NCBI GenBank assembly: GCA_030531025.1 | Contig: JAUMTV010000054.1 | Coordinates: 1 to 22,198, forward strand | Direction of reading: 5' to 3' | Length of the DNA stretch: 22,198 nt | Source of the DNA: Turicibacter sp. | GTDB lineage: Bacteria; Bacillota; Bacilli; MOL361; Turicibacteraceae | Part shown: positions 1 through 7,775 of the stretch, one piece after another | Layout: every line of letters begins with the position of its first letter | Position numbering within the stretch: position 1 is the stretch's first letter | Position numbers and translations under genes: made by a program | Notes under the pieces: generated by a model | What the model was told of the DNA's origin: nothing | Databases searched by the model: none | The model's input: only the letters and a program-made list of their open reading frames with translations

Positions 1-81
1 GGTCTTTTCAAAGATGACCTCGCGGAGGGAGTTTGGATTTATTTTCATAGTAGATATCATGAACATAAACATGATATCTAA
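1..81 (+). CDS. C-terminal end of an unidentified upstream gene (partial)
   Basis: Frame 1 is open from the window edge to a TAA at 79-81, giving a 26-residue tail that ends RYHEHKHDI. Frame 3 closes at once and frame 2 stays open slightly longer, so the assignment is weak. In B. subtilis hemL precedes spoVID, but this tail does not let me identify hemL or any other family. The stop codon lies within an 11-bp inverted repeat. Confidence 0.3.
   Translation, partial: GLFKDDLAEGVWIYFHSRYHEHKHDI
51..80. repeat. Perfect 11-bp inverted repeat
   Basis: TAGATATCATG at 51-61 and its exact complement at 70-80 flank an 8-nt loop. It overlaps the end of the upstream frame. No T-run follows, so it is not a standard intrinsic terminator. 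It could be an RNA 3'-end hairpin or an operator. Confidence 0.6.
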
Positions 82-122
82 TTGAAAAGCTTGAAAGAAG
101 CCTATCTGTTAATTAATATGTT

Positions 123-150
123 TCATATTTTTATGATTGAGGAATATAAT
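123..150 (+). promoter_or_regulatory. Candidate sigma-E-type promoter of spoVID
   Basis: TCATATT at 123-129 matches the Bacillus sigma-E -35 element. After 13 nt comes AATATAAT at 143-150, which agrees with the -10 consensus CATACAAT at 6 of 8 positions. spoVID is a sigma-E gene in B. subtilis, so the position makes sense. The match was made by eye and is not proof. Confidence 0.42.
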
Positions 151-182
151 GAACTGAAATATCAAAATTAGGAGGGTCAAGC

Positions 183-2000
183 ATGAGTTATTCATTTAAT
201 TGGGATTGCACATTACCGATCAGTAACATAAATGATATTATATCAATTAATATTGTTCCACAAACAAAAGCATATGATGAGGGTGATTATTTATCATTAC
301 GTGGACAAATTTCAATCGACGGAGAATATACGACAACAAGTGGAAAACAAGAAATATTTAAAGAATATATTCCACTCGATATTACTCTGCCGAATAACGG
401 AAGAGGTAGTGAAATTAATACGGATATTACAAATTTTGATTATCAAGTTCAAGACGGAAGTAATTTATTTTTAACGTTGAATCTTAGTTTAGATGGTTAT
501 GATTGGGAAAGCCCAATTACGCTAGTTGAAGAGCAGGAAAATGAAGTTGAAGTTCAGACCCAAGCCCCTGTTTTATTTACAAAAGAAGCCTTTGTTGCGC
601 CAGCTGAACCTGAGGAGCAAAAGGTAAAAGTTGAAACAGACGAAGCCCATGAAAATAAAAAAGAGGTAATTGAGCATACATCAGCTACCAAACCATCACA
701 AAAGGAACAAGAAGTGAACTATTATAGTTCTGAAAGTGAAGATGAACAAGGTCATAATCACTATCATGATGAGACTGATGACTTAGATTATATTGATTTT
801 GATGAAGTCGTTTTAGATCATAAAGAAGAAGCTATTGATCCAAAATTAGCAAAAGAGCGTAAAGAATCACTAACAGAGACAGATGTACAATATATGACTA
901 ATCAGTCAATTGAAATAAAAGAGTCTGTTGTAGTAGAAGTTGTTTCAGAAGTTCCAGAGGAAGTTGAAGTTGTTGAACAATTAACTTCACAACCCGTTGT
1001 TGAAGAAGTCGTTTTAGATCATAAAGAAGAAGCTGTTGATCCAAAATTAGCAGCAGAGCGTAAAGAATCATTAACGGATAAAATTAAGCAATTTATTACG
1101 AAAGAACCTGTTGAAGTAAAAGAGCCTGTTGTAGAAGTTGTTTCAGAAGTTCCAGAAGAAGTTGAAGTTGTTGAAACACCACAGGTTGAACAATTAACTT
1201 TACAACCCGTTGTTGAAGAAGTCGTTTTAGATCATAAAGAAGAAGCTGTTGATCCAAAATTAGCAGCAGAGCGTAAAGAATCATTAACGGATAAAATTAA
1301 GCAATTTATTACGAAAGAACCTGTTGAAGTAAAAGAGCCTGTTGTAGAAGTTGTTTCAGAAGTTCCAGAAGAAGTTGAAGTTGTTGAAGCACCACAGGTT
1401 GAAGAAGTCGTCGAAAAGGTTAAACTAAAACCAGTTGCTCCAATTCCAGCGGTTTCTAATGTGGTCAAAGTTGAAGAAGAACCAGCTGTCACAGAGGTAG
1501 AAGAGGAAGAAGAAATCCTACCATTTCCGTTAAAAGAGAAAGAAGTAGTAGAAGCTAATCCAGTTCAAGCAAAAAAATCTGATATTTTTAATATGTTGTA
1601 TTCTTTAGATGAAACAGAACCGGTCCTAGAAGAAGTGGCTTCACAACCAGTGGTAGAAGAAATTGTGTCAACTCCTGTCGTTGAAGAAATTGAACCGACT
1701 GTTGTCGTAGAGAATGAACAAGTGGTGCAATCACAATCGGTAGTATCTGAAGAAGTAGAGGCGACTACAGGACAAAATCAAGTGATTTCAACGTATTCAA
1801 GTGATGACTCAATTGCAAATCAATTTTTAGATGGGGAAAGTATTTTAAAAATTATCTTTGTACAAGAAGAAGAAACAACAATTTCAAATATTTGTACAAA
1901 ATATGATGTTCCTGAAAAAGCAATCTATAATTTAGAGGGGCTAAATTCTCCTTTACATTGCGGTGATCGCGTGATGATTAATTATGGCAAATTACGATGA
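183..2000 (+). CDS. spoVID: Stage VI sporulation protein D (SpoVID-like), spore coat encasement
   Basis: SpoVID is a spore-surface morphogenetic protein that lets coat layers encase the forespore. The N-terminal ~115 residues resemble the SpoVID beta-rich domain (start MSYSFNWDCTLPI). The C-terminal ~50 residues (about 553-605) resemble a LysM peptidoglycan-binding domain (ILKIIF...ISNICTKYDVPEKAIYNLEGLN). Between them lies a long, acidic, Val/Glu/Pro-rich linker with three copies of a 67-71-residue unit beginning VVLDHKEEA(V/I)DPKL at residues 209, 276 and 347. The ATG at 183 has a strong AGGAGGG site 6 nt upstream. The last 17 nt overlap ysxE, the B. subtilis order. The family call rests on both end domains and on synteny; the linker is low-complexity and could mislead homology searches. 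Confidence 0.86.
   Translation: MSYSFNWDCTLPISNINDIISINIVPQTKAYDEGDYLSLRGQISIDGEYTTTSGKQEIFKEYIPLDITLPNNGRGSEINTDITNFDYQVQDGSNLFLTLNLSLDGYDWESPITLVEEQENEVEVQTQAPVLFTKEAFVAPAEPEEQKVKVETDEAHENKKEVIEHTSATKPSQKEQEVNYYSSESEDEQGHNHYHDETDDLDYIDFDEVVLDHKEEAIDPKLAKERKESLTETDVQYMTNQSIEIKESVVVEVVSEVPEEVEVVEQLTSQPVVEEVVLDHKEEAVDPKLAAERKESLTDKIKQFITKEPVEVKEPVVEVVSEVPEEVEVVETPQVEQLTLQPVVEEVVLDHKEEAVDPKLAAERKESLTDKIKQFITKEPVEVKEPVVEVVSEVPEEVEVVEAPQVEEVVEKVKLKPVAPIPAVSNVVKVEEEPAVTEVEEEEEILPFPLKEKEVVEANPVQAKKSDIFNMLYSLDETEPVLEEVASQPVVEEIVSTPVVEEIEPTVVVENEQVVQSQSVVSEEVEATTGQNQVISTYSSDDSIANQFLDGESILKIIFVQEEETTISNICTKYDVPEKAIYNLEGLNSPLHCGDRVMINYGKLR
972..1403 (+). repeat. 213-bp tandem duplication inside spoVID
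   Basis: Positions 972-1190 and 1185-1403 are aligned copies offset by 213 bp. By my reading they differ at only two bases across 219. An older, diverged copy begins near 807. The unit keeps the reading frame (71 codons), so copy number can change without breaking the protein. Confidence 0.9.
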
Positions 2001-2967
2001 GATAAAAGTCTTTGTAGAAGCCCATTATGATTTGACGATTGAATCAATGACACCCATCACCCGTAAATCGATGAAAATTAGAGCCTCAAATCATGACTAT
2101 TTATTAAAGGTTACAAGTGGTGATGATGAATTTATTATGAAGCAGCTTTTTGCGTATAAAGCATTATCTCGAAATATTTTACCGATTTATCGTACGAAAG
2201 ATAATGATCATTACGTGCCATGGCGCGATCATTTCTTTTATTTGACAGATTATGTAGAAACGATTCCTTTACCTTTGGAACAACAAATTCATTACTATAT
2301 TGAATTATTAGAAAAATTACACTCAGAAACACAGTTAGAGGTGGATGTGAGTGATGATGAATTACAACGTATTTATAATAAAGATTATAAACGATTGCAA
2401 AATAGCTATGATCAACTGCAAAAAAGCATTGAGGAGTGTGAGTTGCAACGGGATCGCTCGCCTTATGACTGGTACTTTATGATGGTATATCCTATGCTCT
2501 ATACGATGTTACATCATGCTCATGATGAACTGAAAAAGTTTTATGATCTCATTAAACGAGACAAAAAAATGCCAGTGAGTTTAATTCATGGGGATGTCAA
2601 TGTCGCTAATTTATTAGTCACTGAAAAATCAACTTATTTAATTAATTTTGAGAAAAGTATGTTTTCAATTGCTTCATTAGATATGTATTACTTTTTAGAA
2701 AATTATCATGAAGTCCCAGGATTACATTCAATCGTTTTAGATTATGTGAAAAATGAAAAGGCCGCAGCATTGCGGCACTATTTCTTTTTCCGTTCCCTTT
2801 GCATCGATTTAGGCGAACTTCATCAAACATTAAATGATCATTCATTAATTAATATTGCCTTGTTAAATGAATGTATGGCTCCTCACTTATTGGCATTACA
2901 AGTTTATGATCAGTTTAACAAACCCACCACAACAAACCAAGAACCCCCCCAAGGATCAACAACATAA
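1984..2967 (+). CDS. ysxE: YsxE-like spore-coat kinase-fold protein (CotS family)
   Basis: YsxE works with SpoVID in coat encasement in B. subtilis. It belongs to the CotS group, which has an aminoglycoside-phosphotransferase/choline-kinase fold. Here the catalytic-loop motif HGDVNVAN is at residues 202-209. The expected metal-binding Asp of the following D-F-E/G motif is Asn: INFE, with N221. A nucleotide-binding N-lobe is plausible around IMKQL (about residues 51-55). The ATG overlaps the spoVID end by 17 nt, suggesting translational coupling. The tail (from about residue 313) is Thr/Pro/Gln-rich, includes a run of seven C (2944-2950), and is antisense to a small minus-strand ORF. The family call is well supported by order and motif; catalytic activity is doubtful. 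Confidence 0.75.
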   Translation: MANYDEIKVFVEAHYDLTIESMTPITRKSMKIRASNHDYLLKVTSGDDEFIMKQLFAYKALSRNILPIYRTKDNDHYVPWRDHFFYLTDYVETIPLPLEQQIHYYIELLEKLHSETQLEVDVSDDELQRIYNKDYKRLQNSYDQLQKSIEECELQRDRSPYDWYFMMVYPMLYTMLHHAHDELKKFYDLIKRDKKMPVSLIHGDVNVANLLVTEKSTYLINFEKSMFSIASLDMYYFLENYHEVPGLHSIVLDYVKNEKAAALRHYFFFRSLCIDLGELHQTLNDHSLINIALLNECMAPHLLALQVYDQFNKPTTTNQEPPQGSTT

Positions 2968-3094
2968 CGAAATCAAATTGAGAAAATGAAAAGATAATAA
3001 GAAAAAGCTGATAAAAAAATAATAATGAAACGATAGAACGTAATGTTAGTAAGTAGGCTCTAAATCCGCCTCCACCACGACGATAACGCCCCAT
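2915..3094 (-). CDS. Small two-helix membrane protein, 59 aa, unidentified
   Basis: The minus strand reads ATG at 3094-3092 to TAA at 2917-2915. The protein starts MGRYRRGGGGFRAYLLTLRS, a basic glycine-rich head. Two hydrophobic segments follow at about residues 15-38 and 43-58, and it ends GLLWWVC. A strong Shine-Dalgarno, GGGGGTGA, sits 5 nt before the ATG. Upstream, CATAAACTA (minus strand; + positions 3115-3123) resembles the -10 of sigma-E/sigma-K promoters and would give a very short leader. The 3' end overlaps ysxE tail to tail by 53 nt. I do not recognise the family. The strong ribosome site and membrane-protein composition argue that it is real; the overlap argues for caution. Confidence 0.55.
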   Translation of the reverse strand: MGRYRRGGGGFRAYLLTLRSIVSLLFFYQLFLIIFSFSQFDFVMLLILGGVLGLLWWVC

Positions 3095-3231
3095 GTACTC
3101 ACCCCCTATAGTTATAGTTTATGCAACAATAAGGGGGTATAACATTTAGAAAATGAAAATAATGGAATTATTTAGTTTCTTCAGATAAAAAAAGAATTTT
3201 GAGGAATTAATTGTAATTTACTCACCAACTC

Positions 3232-3280
3232 TTGAATAAATTTATTCGTTGTTGTAGAATACTAACATATATATTATGAT
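3232..3280 (+). promoter_or_regulatory. Two overlapping vegetative promoters for the T-box transcript
   Basis: P1 is TTGAAT (3232-3237), 17 nt, TAGAAT (3255-3260). P2 is TTGTAG (3252-3257), 17 nt, TATGAT (3275-3280). Both have ideal sigma-A spacing. P2 would start transcription near 3287, just before the T-box stem I. Confidence 0.55.
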
Positions 3281-3286
3281 AGTTGA

Positions 3287-3528
3287 ACAACAATGACCAG
3301 GAGGAGTAAAAGTTCCCTCGCATTCAAGAGAGAAGTTCAGTTGGTGAAAGAACTTTATGTGATAGCTTTGAAGGTAGCCTGTGAGTTGGGTTTCTGAAAT
3401 AAATTTTAAGTAGGAAATTCCGTTAGCTGCGTTAAAGCATAAAGTGGTAGGTTATCATAAACCTACAATCAAGGTGGTACCGCGGAATTTTAAGCATTTC
3501 GTCCTTATGAGGACGAAATGCTTTTTTT
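3287..3528 (+). promoter_or_regulatory. T-box leader, probably tRNA-Val responsive
   Basis: The conserved T-box sequence AAGGTGGTACCGCGG lies at 3471-3485 and is followed by a terminator hairpin. Stem I features are visible: GGAGGAGTAAAAG near 3300 and AGAGAGAAG and TTGGTGAAAG in the distal loop region. GAAGGTAGCC followed by TGAG marks the specifier region near 3370. In the antiterminator bulge, UGGU would pair with an ACCA tRNA end. That fits tRNA-Val (discriminator A), and GTA is present at the specifier site. Read strictly after GAA, the codon would be GGT (Gly), but tRNA-Gly has discriminator U. The next real gene downstream is valS, although it lies 1.4 kb away. Confidence 0.9.
3494..3528 (+). 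terminator. T-box intrinsic terminator
   Basis: GCATTTCGTCCT and AGGACGAAATGC form a perfect 12-bp stem with loop TATG, followed by seven T. It competes with the antiterminator that contains the T-box sequence. Confidence 0.93.
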
Positions 3529-3748
3529 ATTGGTCCCAAAGACTTTATGCTTAATTTTCATTCAAATGGTGTATCATTTTTAAAAAGATAATTATGCTAA
3601 TGAAATGAAACGAGTTAAGTCATTGTCCGACATTGAATGTGCTTATGTTTAGAACTATCATTAATATTTCTATATGAATTCAATCGTTTGATATGAAAGA
3701 AAATAAAAATTAGCAGTGAACCTTTAATTGTATATGAATTCAACAATT

Positions 3749-3771
3749 TTATAATTCCATAATCCAGGTGG
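3749..3771 (+). repeat. Spaced repeat copy 1 (subtype A)
   Basis: Ends CCATAATCCAGGTGG after TTATAATT. It is identical over 23 bp to copy 4, and both are preceded by ATTCAA two bases before ATT. Confidence 0.85.
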
Positions 3772-3891
3772 TTTGATTTTAATGTTCAGTCTATAGTGCT
3801 GAATCGTCATGTTGAATAACCATTGATTCTCTTCTTACGTTTGAAATCAAAAGGCAAGTTCAGCACAATTTTAATATTAATGAATCAATTT

Positions 3892-3914
3892 TATATAATC
3901 TATTATCCAGGTGG
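3892..3914 (+). repeat. Spaced repeat copy 2 (subtype B)
   Basis: Contains TATAATCTATTATCCAGG followed by TGGTT. It is identical to copy 5 across this stretch and lies 143 bp after copy 1. Confidence 0.85.
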
Positions 3915-4017
3915 TTTATGTGAAATTTGAGGAGCTATTAATATGATTGTGTTTTTGTTCTTAAAGATTGAGATAAAAGTTAGAGTATTAATAGAGAATA
4001 TACGTTATTTAAAGTTT

Positions 4018-4040
4018 TATAAGGTCCGTTATCCAGGTGG
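4018..4040 (+). repeat. Spaced repeat copy 3 (subtype C)
   Basis: TATAAGGTCCG followed by the core TTATCCAGGTGG. It is the most diverged upstream half and lies 126 bp after copy 2. Confidence 0.8.
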
Positions 4041-4139
4041 TCCGATAATAAAAAGTTATTAAGTTAGCTAACAAAGAATAATGATGTTTTCTGCTTTTTT
4101 TCATCCCTAATGAGGAGAAGATACATCAATTCAATCATT

Positions 4140-4162
4140 TTATAATTCCATAATCCAGGTGG
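4140..4162 (+). repeat. Spaced repeat copy 4 (subtype A)
   Basis: Identical over 23 bp to copy 1 and followed by the same TTT. It lies 122 bp after copy 3. Confidence 0.85.
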
Positions 4163-4257
4163 TTTTTATATCCTGTGTTGAATAATGATGAACATTCTTT
4201 TTTAATAAACAAAAAGCCAGAGCGGATAAACAATTATTTATGCATGAGAAGAATTTA

Positions 4258-4280
4258 AATATAATCTATTATCCAGGTGG
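4258..4280 (+). repeat. Spaced repeat copy 5 (subtype B)
   Basis: Shares TATAATCTATTATCCAGG plus TGGTT with copy 2 and lies 118 bp after copy 4. Confidence 0.85.
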
Positions 4281-4581
4281 TTATTTAATAAAATTTAACT
4301 CATTGCAATGGCTTAGCATAACTTGACGCATTGCAATCTTTTAATGAAATAAAAACTCGGTTGATGATCATATAGGAAATATGATTAGAAGTTTCGATCG
4401 TTGGACTTCTGGCGATAGATTTTCTAATTAGATAGCTTTAAAAGGATGCGTGTGTAGTGAACGATGATGCTTAACTAAGGGTTATTGATTAAAGATGATT
4501 AAGATTAAGATGGATACTTCTTTTGATGAAGATAAAAGCTAAGGAAGCTATGAATACAGACGGTACATCATCTAAACATGT

Positions 4582-4604
4582 TATATCATCCATTATCCAG
4601 GTGG
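4582..4604 (+). repeat. Spaced repeat copy 6 (subtype C-like)
   Basis: TATATCATCCA followed by TTATCCAGGTGG. This is the only copy followed by A instead of T. It lies 324 bp after copy 5, with no intermediate copy visible. Confidence 0.8.
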
Positions 4605-4947
4605 ACAAAGCAACTCGTTATTAGAGACATTGACGTCAATTTTTTGTTTAGATATAGGGATTCAATAAATATCATCCATCCATTTGATATTTGTGCAGCT
4701 TCACCAAGTTGTACTAAGATTATTCCACCAACCATTTTTAGTTGAGAACCTATAACTGAATGAGACATTGCTCGTTAAAACGGTACTTTAATTATGAGAT
4801 GCTGAAATACATTATCGATATAAAAGTTTTGGATCCTTTGGTTGTTCAGTTTAATAACTAAACACTTTAGGTTAGATGGTTAAACAATCAGGTTAAAACT
4901 GCTGGAGTTGTTCATCTATCAGAGATTAAGAAAAGGAGGACACTAAA

Positions 4948-7584
4948 ATGACGAAAAACTTAGCACCTAAGTATAATCATTTAGATGTTGAACAAGGTAA
5001 GTATGCATTTTGGTATGAGCAAGATTGCTTCAAAGCGCAACCACAATCAGAAAAACCTAAGTATACAATCGTTATTCCGCCACCAAATGTTACAGGTAAG
5101 TTACACTTAGGGCATGCATGGGATACATCATTACAAGATATCATTATCCGTATGAAACGTATGCAAGGATATGACGCGTTATGGCTACCAGGTATGGACC
5201 ATGCCGGAATTGCGACTCAAGCAAAAGTTGATGCTCGTTTAAAAGAGCAAGGAATTTCACGTTATGATATTGGACGTGAAGCATTCTTAGAAAAAGCTTG
5301 GGAATGGAAAGAAGAATATGCTGGATTCATCCGTCAGCAATGGGAAAAAATGGGGTTATCATTAGATTACTCTCGTGAACGTTTCACATTAGATGAAGGA
5401 TTATCAAAAGCAGTTCGTCGTGTATTCGTTCAGTTATATGAAAAAGGATTAATCTATCGTGGTGAGCGTATCATCAACTGGGATCCAGCTGCGCGTACAG
5501 CCTTATCAGATATCGAAGTTATTCATAAAGAAATTGAAGGGGCATTCTATCACTTTAAATATATGATTGAGGGAACAAATGACTTCTTAGAAGTTGCGAC
5601 AACTCGTCCAGAAACGATGTTTGGAGATGTGGCTGTTGCGGTTCACCCAGAAGATGATCGATATAAAGATTTAATTGGGAAAAATGTCTTAATCCCAGGA
5701 AATAATAAACCAATTCCAGTCATTGCTGATGAGTATGTTGAAATGGATTTTGGAACAGGTGCTGTTAAAATTACACCAGCTCACGATCCAAACGACTTTG
5801 AAGTTGGAAATCGTCATGACTTAGCTCGTCCAATCTGTATGAACTTAGATGGGACAATGAATGAATTAGCAGGTAAATATAGCGGAATGGATCGTTTTGA
5901 TGCTCGCCGTCAATTAGTTGCTGATTTACAAGAAGCGGGATTAGTTGTAAAAATTGAAAAGCATGTTCACTCAGTAGGACACTCTGAGCGTACAGATGTA
6001 GTCGTTGAGCCATACTTATCGACACAATGGTTCGTTAAGATGGAAGAATTAGCTGCACGTTCTGTTGCTAATCAATCAACTGATAATAAAGTAAACTTCG
6101 TACCAGAACGCTTTGAAAATACGTTCTTACGTTGGATGGAAAACATTCATGACTGGTGTATTTCACGTCAGTTATGGTGGGGACACCAAATTCCAGCTTG
6201 GTATCATAAAGAAACAGGTGAAATGTACGTAGGTGAAGAGGCTCCAGCAGATCTTGAAAACTGGAACCAAGACGAAGACGTATTAGATACATGGTTCTCA
6301 TCAGCTTTATGGCCATTTACAACACTTGGTTGGCCAGATGTTGAGTGTGAAGACTTTAAAGCGTACTTCCCAACAGATACATTAGTTACTGGATATGACA
6401 TCATCTTCTTCTGGGTATCTCGTATGATTTTCCAAAGTTTAGAGTTCACAGATGAGCGTCCATTCAAAAACGTGTTAATCCACGGATTAGTGCGTGATGC
6501 TGAAGGGCGTAAAATGAGTAAATCATTAGGTAACGGGGTTGACCCAATGGATGTTATTGAGAAATACGGAGCAGATAGCTTACGTTACTTCTTAACAACA
6601 AACTCAGCACCAGGTCAAGACTTACGTTATATTGAAGAAAAAGTAGAATCAACATGGAACTTCATTAACAAAATCTGGAACGCTTCACGTTTCGTCATTA
6701 TGAATTTAGATGGAATGACTTGCGAAGATGTGAAGTTAGAAGAAGCAACATTAAATGTTGCGGATCAATGGATCTTAGGACGTTTAAATGAAACAATCGA
6801 GGCTATCAACTACAATGCTGATAAATTCGAATTCGGTGAAGTCGGACGTCATTTATATAACTTCATCTGGGAAGACTTCTGTAACTGGTATATTGAAATG
6901 GCGAAGTTACCATTACAAGGTGAAGATGAACAAGCCAAACGTTCAACTCGTATGGTCTTAACTTACGTGTTAGAATCAATCGTGAAATTATTACACCCAT
7001 TCATGCCATTCGTAACAGAAGAAATCTATCAAATGATTACTCGTGAAAATACAGCATGTGCGGTAGCTGCTTGGCCAGTTGTTAAACCAGAGTATAACAA
7101 TGAAAAAGCAATCAATAACTTCGCGTTATTAATGGACATCATCCGTTCAGTACGTAACATCCGTGCAGAAGTTGATGCTCCAATGAGCAAACAAATCCGT
7201 ATCTTTATCAATGCTAAATCAGGAGAGGTATTAGAAAACTTAAGTGCAAACCAAGCCTACTTAAAGCGTTTCTGTAACCCAAGCGAATTAGTGATTGAAA
7301 AAGATTTAACAGTAGAAGAAGAAACAATGACAGCCGTTGTTACAGGAGCTGACATCTTCTTACCAACTGAAGGGTTAATCGATGTAAGTGCTGAAATCGA
7401 ACGTTTAAAAAATGAGCTTAAAAAATTAGCTGCAGAAGTAAAACGTGGAGAATCAAAACTTTCAAATGAAAAATTCGTTGCTAAAGCACCAGCTCACTTA
7501 GTAGAAGAAGAACGTAATAAGTTAGCGGATTACAAAGAAAAATATGCAACAGTTGAGGCTCGCTTAGCTCAATTAGAAAAATAA
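4948..7584 (+). CDS. valS: Valyl-tRNA synthetase
   Basis: Charges tRNA-Val with valine in the cytoplasm; a class I aminoacyl-tRNA synthetase. The length of 878 aa is typical of bacterial ValRS. The HIGH-type motif is HLGH at residues 53-56, following PPPNVTGK, and the KMSKS loop is at 522-526. The editing domain includes [13 protein letters not shown]. The C-terminal coiled-coil arm, rich in Lys/Glu, covers roughly residues 810-878. A strong AAAGGAGG site lies 9 nt before the ATG. A T-box leader is upstream but unusually distant. An intrinsic terminator follows directly. The folC neighbour downstream is the Bacillus order. Confidence 0.98.
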   Translation: MTKNLAPKYNHLDVEQGKYAFWYEQDCFKAQPQSEKPKYTIVIPPPNVTGKLHLGHAWDTSLQDIIIRMKRMQGYDALWLPGMDHAGIATQAKVDARLKEQGISRYDIGREAFLEKAWEWKEEYAGFIRQQWEKMGLSLDYSRERFTLDEGLSKAVRRVFVQLYEKGLIYRGERIINWDPAARTALSDIEVIHKEIEGAFYHFKYMIEGTNDFLEVATTRPETMFGDVAVAVHPEDDRYKDLIGKNVLIPGNNKPIPVIADEYVEMDFGTGAVKITPAHDPNDFEVGNRHDLARPICMNLDGTMNELAGKYSGMDRFDARRQLVADLQEAGLVVKIEKHVHSVGHSERTDVVVEPYLSTQWFVKMEELAARSVANQSTDNKVNFVPERFENTFLRWMENIHDWCISRQLWWGHQIPAWYHKETGEMYVGEEAPADLENWNQDEDVLDTWFSSALWPFTTLGWPDVECEDFKAYFPTDTLVTGYDIIFFWVSRMIFQSLEFTDERPFKNVLIHGLVRDAEGRKMSKSLGNGVDPMDVIEKYGADSLRYFLTTNSAPGQDLRYIEEKVESTWNFINKIWNASRFVIMNLDGMTCEDVKLEEATLNVADQWILGRLNETIEAINYNADKFEFGEVGRHLYNFIWEDFCNWYIEMAKLPLQGEDEQAKRSTRMVLTYVLESIVKLLHPFMPFVTEEIYQMITRENTACAVAAWPVVKPEYNNEKAINNFALLMDIIRSVRNIRAEVDAPMSKQIRIFINAKSGEVLENLSANQAYLKRFCNPSELVIEKDLTVEEETMTAVVTGADIFLPTEGLIDVSAEIERLKNELKKLAAEVKRGESKLSNEKFVAKAPAHLVEEERNKLADYKEKYATVEARLAQLEK

Positions 7585-7590
7585 TAGTAT

Positions 7591-7623
7591 AAAAAGCTCT
7601 CAGTTTATCTGAGAGCTTTTTTT
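7591..7623 (+). terminator. valS terminator
   Basis: AAAAGCTCTCAG and CTGAGAGCTTTT form a 12-bp stem with loop TTTAT and a T-run to 7623. The AGCTCTCA arm recurs in the terminator after radC. Confidence 0.92.
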
Positions 7624-7673
7624 GTATGAAAGAAGTAGAAAGAACGTTTTACTCTTTTAAAAACTAAATTTAG

Positions 7674-7702
7674 TTGGTAGAATTATGTTATGATTTTATA
7701 TT
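7674..7702 (+). promoter_or_regulatory. Candidate promoter of the PASTA gene, with overlapping palindrome
   Basis: TTGGTA (7674-7679), 17 nt, TATATT (7697-7702). A perfect 14-bp palindrome, AACTAAATTTAGTT, at 7662-7675 touches the -35, where a regulator could bind. Confidence 0.45.
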
Positions 7703-7775
7703 CTAGTTATTAGTCATAAATTTAGATGTATTGGGAAAAATATTGTATTCTTCCTAACTATAAGGATGTGAGGAT

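Larger units (their letters stand above)
3529..4947 (+). other. 1.4-kb repeat-rich region between T-box terminator and valS
   Basis: No plus-strand frame of convincing length is present. The longest minus-strand frame is 60 codons, has no recognisable motif, and runs through one of the repeats. The stretch holds six copies of a 23-bp repeat, a pair of CATTGCAAT sites (4301-4309, 4329-4337), a GTTAGCTAAC palindrome (4063-4072), and inverted arms GTGCTGAA/TTCAGCAC (3796-3803, 3859-3866) and ATTAGAA/TTCTAAT (4384-4390, 4422-4428). I found no clear promoter close to valS. The region is therefore either a very long valS leader or separately transcribed non-coding DNA. Confidence 0.7.

Noticed and set aside
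1096..1492. Minus-strand frames within spoVID
   Set aside because: Shadow frames of the repetitive Val/Glu linker, giving low-complexity Leu/Gln or Ser/Thr peptides.
3941..4063. Plus-strand frame of about 40 codons with AGGAG before its ATG, reading a repeat as YPGG
   Set aside because: The repeat is not read in the same open frame at other copies, and composition is like surrounding non-coding DNA.
3749..4604. CRISPR array
   Set aside because: Spacers are 95-120 bp or longer and uneven, repeats vary in their first half, and no cas gene is present.
3749..4604. Repeats as promoters, because TATAAT occurs within several
   Set aside because: No consistent -35 element at 17 nt upstream, and the strongest conservation (CCAGGTGG) lies downstream of any -10.
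4586..4768. 60-codon minus-strand frame in the region upstream of valS
   Set aside because: It has no clear ribosome site or recognisable domain, and its end is translated from repeat copy 6 (HLDNG), so it is more likely chance or a remnant.
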